Assembly: GCF_001425055.1 (NCBI RefSeq)
Contig: NZ_LMDK01000016.1
Coordinates: 711,864-775,863, forward strand
Reading direction: 5' to 3'
Origin: Pelomonas sp. Root1237
Lineage (GTDB): Bacteria > Pseudomonadota > Gammaproteobacteria > Burkholderiales > Burkholderiaceae_C
DNA length: 64,000 nucleotides
Below the pieces are notes generated by a model. That model was not told the DNA's origin and made no database searches. It worked only from the letters and a program-made list of their open reading frames with translations. Position numbers and translations under genes: made by a program. Below, piece after piece: positions 60,281 through 64,000 of the stretch (the stretch's first letter is position 1; each line of letters opens with the position of its first letter).

Positions 60281-62095
60281 ATGCGCGCCACCGCGCCCGA
60301 TCCCCTTGCCGATGCTCTCGATCGCCTGATCGAGCAGCGCAGTTTTGACATTCACTTCCAGCCCCTGGTCGCCATCGACAGGGCTGACATCTTTGGTTTC
60401 GAGGCACTGACCCGCGCGCCTGCCGACGGCCCGCTGCATTCGCCCCTGGTGCTGTTCGAGGCCGCCGCCCGGCTGGGCCGCCTCGTCGAGCTGGAACACC
60501 TCATCATTCGCCGCGCCATCCAGCGCTTCAAGGCCCTGGGGCTGCCGGGCCAGCTCTTCCTGAACGTGACAGCCGACACCCTGCTCGGCGCGCGTGAGCA
60601 TGCCGGCCTGCTGGCGGCCGAGCTGGCCGAACTCGGCCTGCCGACCTCGCGCGTCGTCATCGAGCTCACCGAAACCCGCCCCATCGAGGACCTGGCCCAG
60701 CTCGACGATGCGCTGCAGGCGCTGCGCGACCTCGGCTTTCGTGTGGCGCTGGATGACCTCGGCGAGGGCTTCGCCTCGCTGCGCCGCTGGATGGAGATGC
60801 GGCCGGACTTCGTCAAGATCGACCGCCACTTCATCGACGGCATCGCCCAGGAGCCGCTGAAGCAGCAGTTCGTGCGCTCCATCGTCGAGATGGCCGCCAC
60901 CAGCGGCTGCGAAGTGGTCGCCGAGGGTCTGGAGCAGGAGCCCGACCTGGACGTGCTGCGCCGGTTGGGGCTGACCATCTGCCAGGGCTATCTGTTCGCT
61001 CGCCCGAGCGCGACGCCGCGCGCCAGCCTGAGCGCCCAATGGAGCGGCCGACTGGCCGCTGACGCCCAGCCGCGCCTGCTGCAGAACGACCTCGCGTTGC
61101 CGCTGACCCAGGGCGCCATCACCAGTGCCGCCCAGCTGGCGCGTCGCGGCCTGACGGTCACGCCCGAGACCAACTGCCGCAGCATCGTCGACCTCTTCCA
61201 CCGTGACGAGCAACTGCTCGCCATCCCCGTGCTGGACGCCCAGCAGCGGCCGATTGGCGTGCTGCGCTCCCTGCATGTGCTCAAGCGCAGCACCGAGCGC
61301 TATTTCATGGACATCTTCGACAAGCGCAGCTGCGTCGAGCTGATGGACCCCAACCCGCTCGTGTTTGACGTCAGCACGCCGCTGCGCGCAATGAGCGACG
61401 CCATGGCCAACCTCGACGAACGGCTGCTCGTCGACGGCTTCATCGTCACGCGCGACGGCTGCTACCTCGGCTCGGGCCGCAGCTCCGACCTGCTCAAGGC
61501 CGTGTCCGACCTGCAGGTGCATTCGGCGCGCTATGCCAACCCGCTGACGCTGCTGCCTGGCAATGTGCCCATCGACAACCACCTGGACCGCCTCATCGAG
61601 GCCAGTGAAACCTTTGCCGCCGTCGTCTGGGACATCGACCACTTCAAGCCCTTCAACGACGTCTACGGCTACCGCATCGGCGACGACATCATCCGCCTGG
61701 CCGCCCGCGTGCTGACCCAGGCGGCCGATCCGCAGCTGGACTTCGTCGGCCACATCGGCGGCGACGATTTCGTCATGGTGCTGGGCAGCACCGACTGGGA
61801 GGACAGGCTCACCCGCGTCTGCCAGGCCTTCGATGCCGGCGTGCGCAGTTTCTTCTCCGCCGAACACCTGACCGCTGGTGGCTACATCACGCTGAACCGG
61901 CAGAACCAGCCCAGCTTCCACCCGCTGCCCACCATCTCGGCCGGCGCGGTACTGCATCTGCCCGGCAGTTTCGACAGCGCCCACGCGCTGAGCGCCGCCC
62001 TGGCCGAACCCAAGCGCGTCGCCAAAGGGCGCGCCGGCGGCAGCCGCTTTTTTGTCGACCGCCGCACGCCGCAGCGCGCCCTGCTCGCGGCCTGA
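60281..62095 (+). CDS. EAL-CBS-GGDEF cyclic-di-GMP protein
   Basis: A 604-residue cytoplasmic protein with the order EAL (about 15-245), CBS pair (about 270-390), GGDEF (about 430-590). The EAL domain has FGFEALTRAP, VVIELTETRPIED, ALDDLGEGFASL, FVKIDRHFIDG and VVAEGLEQ, so its metal and general-base residues look intact. The CBS region may bind adenine nucleotides. The GGDEF domain carries GGDDF instead of GG(D/E)EF in HIGGDDFVMVLG; this Asp-for-Glu change usually lowers or removes cyclase activity. Most likely a phosphodiesterase with a regulatory GGDEF domain. Confidence 0.9.
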   Translation: MRATAPDPLADALDRLIEQRSFDIHFQPLVAIDRADIFGFEALTRAPADGPLHSPLVLFEAAARLGRLVELEHLIIRRAIQRFKALGLPGQLFLNVTADTLLGAREHAGLLAAELAELGLPTSRVVIELTETRPIEDLAQLDDALQALRDLGFRVALDDLGEGFASLRRWMEMRPDFVKIDRHFIDGIAQEPLKQQFVRSIVEMAATSGCEVVAEGLEQEPDLDVLRRLGLTICQGYLFARPSATPRASLSAQWSGRLAADAQPRLLQNDLALPLTQGAITSAAQLARRGLTVTPETNCRSIVDLFHRDEQLLAIPVLDAQQRPIGVLRSLHVLKRSTERYFMDIFDKRSCVELMDPNPLVFDVSTPLRAMSDAMANLDERLLVDGFIVTRDGCYLGSGRSSDLLKAVSDLQVHSARYANPLTLLPGNVPIDNHLDRLIEASETFAAVVWDIDHFKPFNDVYGYRIGDDIIRLAARVLTQAADPQLDFVGHIGGDDFVMVLGSTDWEDRLTRVCQAFDAGVRSFFSAEHLTAGGYITLNRQNQPSFHPLPTISAGAVLHLPGSFDSAHALSAALAEPKRVAKGRAGGSRFFVDRRTPQRALLAA

Positions 62096-62200
62096 GCTTT
62101 TTCCGCCACCAGCAACTTGCGCTTGCGCTCACGTCAGGGTCAGGGCCACCGGAAGGCCGCTTGAGCAGGAGGGGTGAGAAGCGCTTCCTACAATGGCGCG

Positions 62201-63064
62201 GTGAACCTCGACCCCACCCTGAACGCCGACCTGCACTGCCATTCCGTGATTTCGGATGGGACGCTGACGCCCGAGGCCCTGGCCGAACGAGCCAAGGCGG
62301 GCGGCGTGGCGCTGTGGTCGCTGACCGACCACGACGAGATCGGCGGCCAGACCCGCGCCATCGCCGCGGCACGGGCGAACGGCCTGGCCTACCTGACCGG
62401 CACCGAGATCTCGGTCAGCTTCGCCGGCCGCGTCGTGCACATCGTCGGCCTGGGCTTCGACCATGAGGCGCCCGAGATCATCGAGGGGTTGCGTGCCACC
62501 CGCGGCGGCCGCGAACCGCGCGCCCGGGAAATGGCTGCCGGCCTGGCCGAGGTGGGCATCCACGGCGCCTTCGAGGGCGCGCTGAAGTACGTCGGCAACC
62601 CTGACCTGATCTCGCGCACCCATTTCGCGCGCTTTCTCGTCGATGCCGGCCATTGCAGCGACATCCCCGAGGTGTTCCGCCGCTTCCTGACGGAGGGCAA
62701 GCCCGGCTTCGTGCCGCACAAATGGGCCGCGCTCAAGGACGCAGTCGGCTGGATCAGCCGCGCCGGCGGCATCGCCGTCATCGCCCATCCGGGCCGCTAT
62801 GGTTTCACGCCGACGGAAGAATACGCACTGATCACCGAGTTCATGGCTCACGGCGGGCGTGGCATCGAGGTGGTCACCGGCAGCCACACGCCGGCGGAGT
62901 TCGTTCAATACGCCGATACAGCCATCGAGTTCGGCCTGCTGGCCTCCCGCGGCTCGGACTTCCACTGCCCCGAGGAAAGCCGCATCGACCTGGGCACGCT
63001 GCCACCGCTGCCGGCCAAGCTGACACCGGTGTGGGCTGAACTGGCTGGTCGGATTCATCACTGA
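62201..63064 (+). CDS. PHP-domain phosphatase/RNase AM-like protein
   Basis: A 287-residue PHP-family metal enzyme. Metal ligands appear in NADLHCHSVISDG (Asp-x-His-x-His), SLTDHDEIGG, GIAVIAHPGRYGF and LLASRGSDFHCPEE. E. coli relatives (YciV/RNase AM) act as 5'-3' exoribonucleases and 3',5'-nucleotide phosphatases. The start is uncertain: GTG 62201 (VNLDPTLNADLHCHS) fits the family, while GTG 62174 lies one base after AGGAGG, which is too close to be effective. The stop overlaps the next start by one base (TGATG). Confidence 0.85.
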   Translation: MNLDPTLNADLHCHSVISDGTLTPEALAERAKAGGVALWSLTDHDEIGGQTRAIAAARANGLAYLTGTEISVSFAGRVVHIVGLGFDHEAPEIIEGLRATRGGREPRAREMAAGLAEVGIHGAFEGALKYVGNPDLISRTHFARFLVDAGHCSDIPEVFRRFLTEGKPGFVPHKWAALKDAVGWISRAGGIAVIAHPGRYGFTPTEEYALITEFMAHGGRGIEVVTGSHTPAEFVQYADTAIEFGLLASRGSDFHCPEESRIDLGTLPPLPAKLTPVWAELAGRIHH

Positions 63065-63699
63065 TGGCCCAGCTCTTCGAAGTCCACCCCGACAACCCCC
63101 AGCCGCGCTTCCTGCGCCAATGCGCGCAGATGCTGCAGGCCGGCGGCATCGGTGCCGTGCCGACCGACTCCAGCTATGCCTTTGTCTGCCACCTCAACGA
63201 CAAGGGTGCAGCCGAAGCCCTGCGCCGCGTGCGCGGCGTGGATGACAAGCACCACCTGACGCTGCTGTGCCGCGACCTGTCGGAGCTGGCCACCTACGCG
63301 ATGGTGGACAACCGCCAGTACCGGCTCCTCAAGCTCGCCACGCCCGGCGCCTACACCTTCATCCTGCCGGCCACCAAGGAAGTGCCGCGCCGGCTCTCCC
63401 ACCCGAGCCGGCGCACCATCGGCCTGCGGGTGCCAGAGCACAAGGTCCTCCAGGAGCTGCTGGCCCTGTTCGGCGAACCGCTGCTGTCGACGACGCTGAT
63501 TCCGCCCGGCGAGACCGAGCCGATGAACGACGCCGCCGACGTCTGCGCCCGGCTGGACCGCCAACTCCAGTTCGTGCTGGACGCCGGCGCCTGCCCGGCC
63601 CAGCCGACCACGGTGCTGGACCTGAGCCAGGGCGACGAGCCCGTGCTGGTGCGCCAGGGGCGCGGCGAGTTGGGCCGGCTGGGCCTGCAACTGGACTGA
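63064..63699 (+). CDS. Sua5/YciO/YrdC-family protein
   Basis: A 211-residue protein with the YrdC-like fold: GGIGAVPTDSSYAFVCHLND, RVRGVDDKHHLTLLCRDLSE, GAYTFILPATKEVPRRL and RRTIGLRVPEHKVLQELL. Sua5/YrdC make threonylcarbamoyl-AMP for t6A in tRNA. The length and pattern are nearer to YciO, whose role is less clear. It follows the PHP gene with TGATG coupling, and YciO and YciV (RNase AM) are neighbours in E. coli as well, which supports the YciO reading. Confidence 0.87.
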   Translation: MAQLFEVHPDNPQPRFLRQCAQMLQAGGIGAVPTDSSYAFVCHLNDKGAAEALRRVRGVDDKHHLTLLCRDLSELATYAMVDNRQYRLLKLATPGAYTFILPATKEVPRRLSHPSRRTIGLRVPEHKVLQELLALFGEPLLSTTLIPPGETEPMNDAADVCARLDRQLQFVLDAGACPAQPTTVLDLSQGDEPVLVRQGRGELGRLGLQLD

Positions 63700-63864
63700 T
63701 GCCGCTGCGCGGGATTTCCCCGCAGTTCATCCGCCGCGCCTGCATTTCATCCGGCGGCTCTCGCGCTTGATCGCAGCGGCCTGGAAGGGCGCGGGCTCAT
63801 TGCCGAAACTGACTCCATCGAACAAGCAATCACGCGGTTCGAAACCCACCGAACGGAGTCCATC

Positions 63865-64000
63865 ATGAGCCTGCAAACTGCCTTCACCGCCGCCGTCCTT
63901 GCCTTCTCCGCCATTGCCGCCCAGGCCGCCCCGCAGCCCACCGTCAAGCTGGAACGCGTTGTCGTCACCGGCAAGGCCGTCCGCGCTGAAACTCAAGTGA
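63865..64000 (+). CDS. Small exported protein, cut by the window end
   Basis: The first 45 codons of an open frame that runs off the window. It starts MSLQTAFTAAVLAFSAIAAQ, a signal peptide with a likely cleavage near AQAA, followed by PTVKLERVVVTGKAVRAE. GGAG lies seven bases before the ATG. The VVVTGK segment is common in small periplasmic proteins of this order. Nothing more can be said without the rest. Confidence 0.6.
   Translation, partial: MSLQTAFTAAVLAFSAIAAQAAPQPTVKLERVVVTGKAVRAETQV

Noticed and set aside
63833..63848. GGTTCGAAACCC, like a tRNA T-arm
   Set aside because: No acceptor, D or anticodon arm can be folded around it.
1..64000. CRISPR array, rRNA or complete tRNA gene
   Set aside because: No regularly spaced identical repeats and no rRNA or tRNA sequence were recognised on reading both strands.

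Overview
This is a 64 kb stretch of a GC-rich chromosome. The gene content points to a betaproteobacterium of the order Burkholderiales, most likely the Roseateles/Pelomonas/Rubrivivax group. Signs are the xseB-ispA-dxs block, the ppx/sixA/ppk1 polyphosphate genes, the lysA/LysR pair, TruC with YchJ, and GC-rich codon use with frequent 1-4 nt start/stop overlaps. This placement is inferred from gene content and style, not from a database match. I saw no rRNA, tRNA or CRISPR array.

Layout. 0-7.3 kb: a ribosome hibernation-type protein, an AT-richer tail-anchored coiled-coil protein, a PaaI thioesterase, a methyltransferase, a UvrD helicase, a DUF481 outer-membrane protein and a MarR-GNAT fusion. 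7.4-12 kb: a GAF-GGDEF-EAL protein, YchJ, TruC and an enoyl-reductase-like MDR protein. 12-19 kb: a periplasmic solute-binding protein, a CocE/NonD hydrolase, a PPK2 kinase, a MoaD-like protein coupled to a BNR-repeat protein, RarD and an unknown membrane protein. 19-24.9 kb: ahpC-ahpF, a degenerate HD-GYP protein, and lysA divergent from its likely LysR regulator. 24.9-31.7 kb: xseB-ispA-dxs (isoprenoid precursors), a Rieske oxygenase coupled to a DMT exporter, SseA and a universal stress protein. 31.8-34.2 kb: a frameshifted trxC, a complete but decayed IS5-type element nested against an inverted fragment of itself, a CGAACC-rich tract and a small AT-rich gene. 34.2-48.5 kb: one 4763-residue YD/RHS-repeat protein with LysM and an AT-rich C-terminal candidate toxin, followed with a 4 nt overlap by the small gene, its probable immunity protein. 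48.6-52.5 kb: two alpha/beta hydrolases, a ZIP metal transporter and a membrane-anchored AraC regulator. 52.5-57.5 kb: ppx, sixA and ppk1. 57.6-64 kb: a conserved unknown, recJ, an EAL-CBS-GGDEF protein, a PHP phosphatase, a Sua5/YciO-like protein and the start of a small exported protein.

The accessory part is roughly 31.8-48.5 kb. The most interesting signals are: the giant polymorphic-toxin-like protein with its immunity candidate; an approximately 136 bp dispersed intergenic element present twice (2634-2770 and 21405-21540) whose hairpin stems differ in sequence but keep pairing, each copy starting just after a stop codon; three consecutive perfect hairpins between ahpC and ahpF; and a MoaD-like gene whose terminal Gly-Gly codons form the ribosome-binding site of the next gene.
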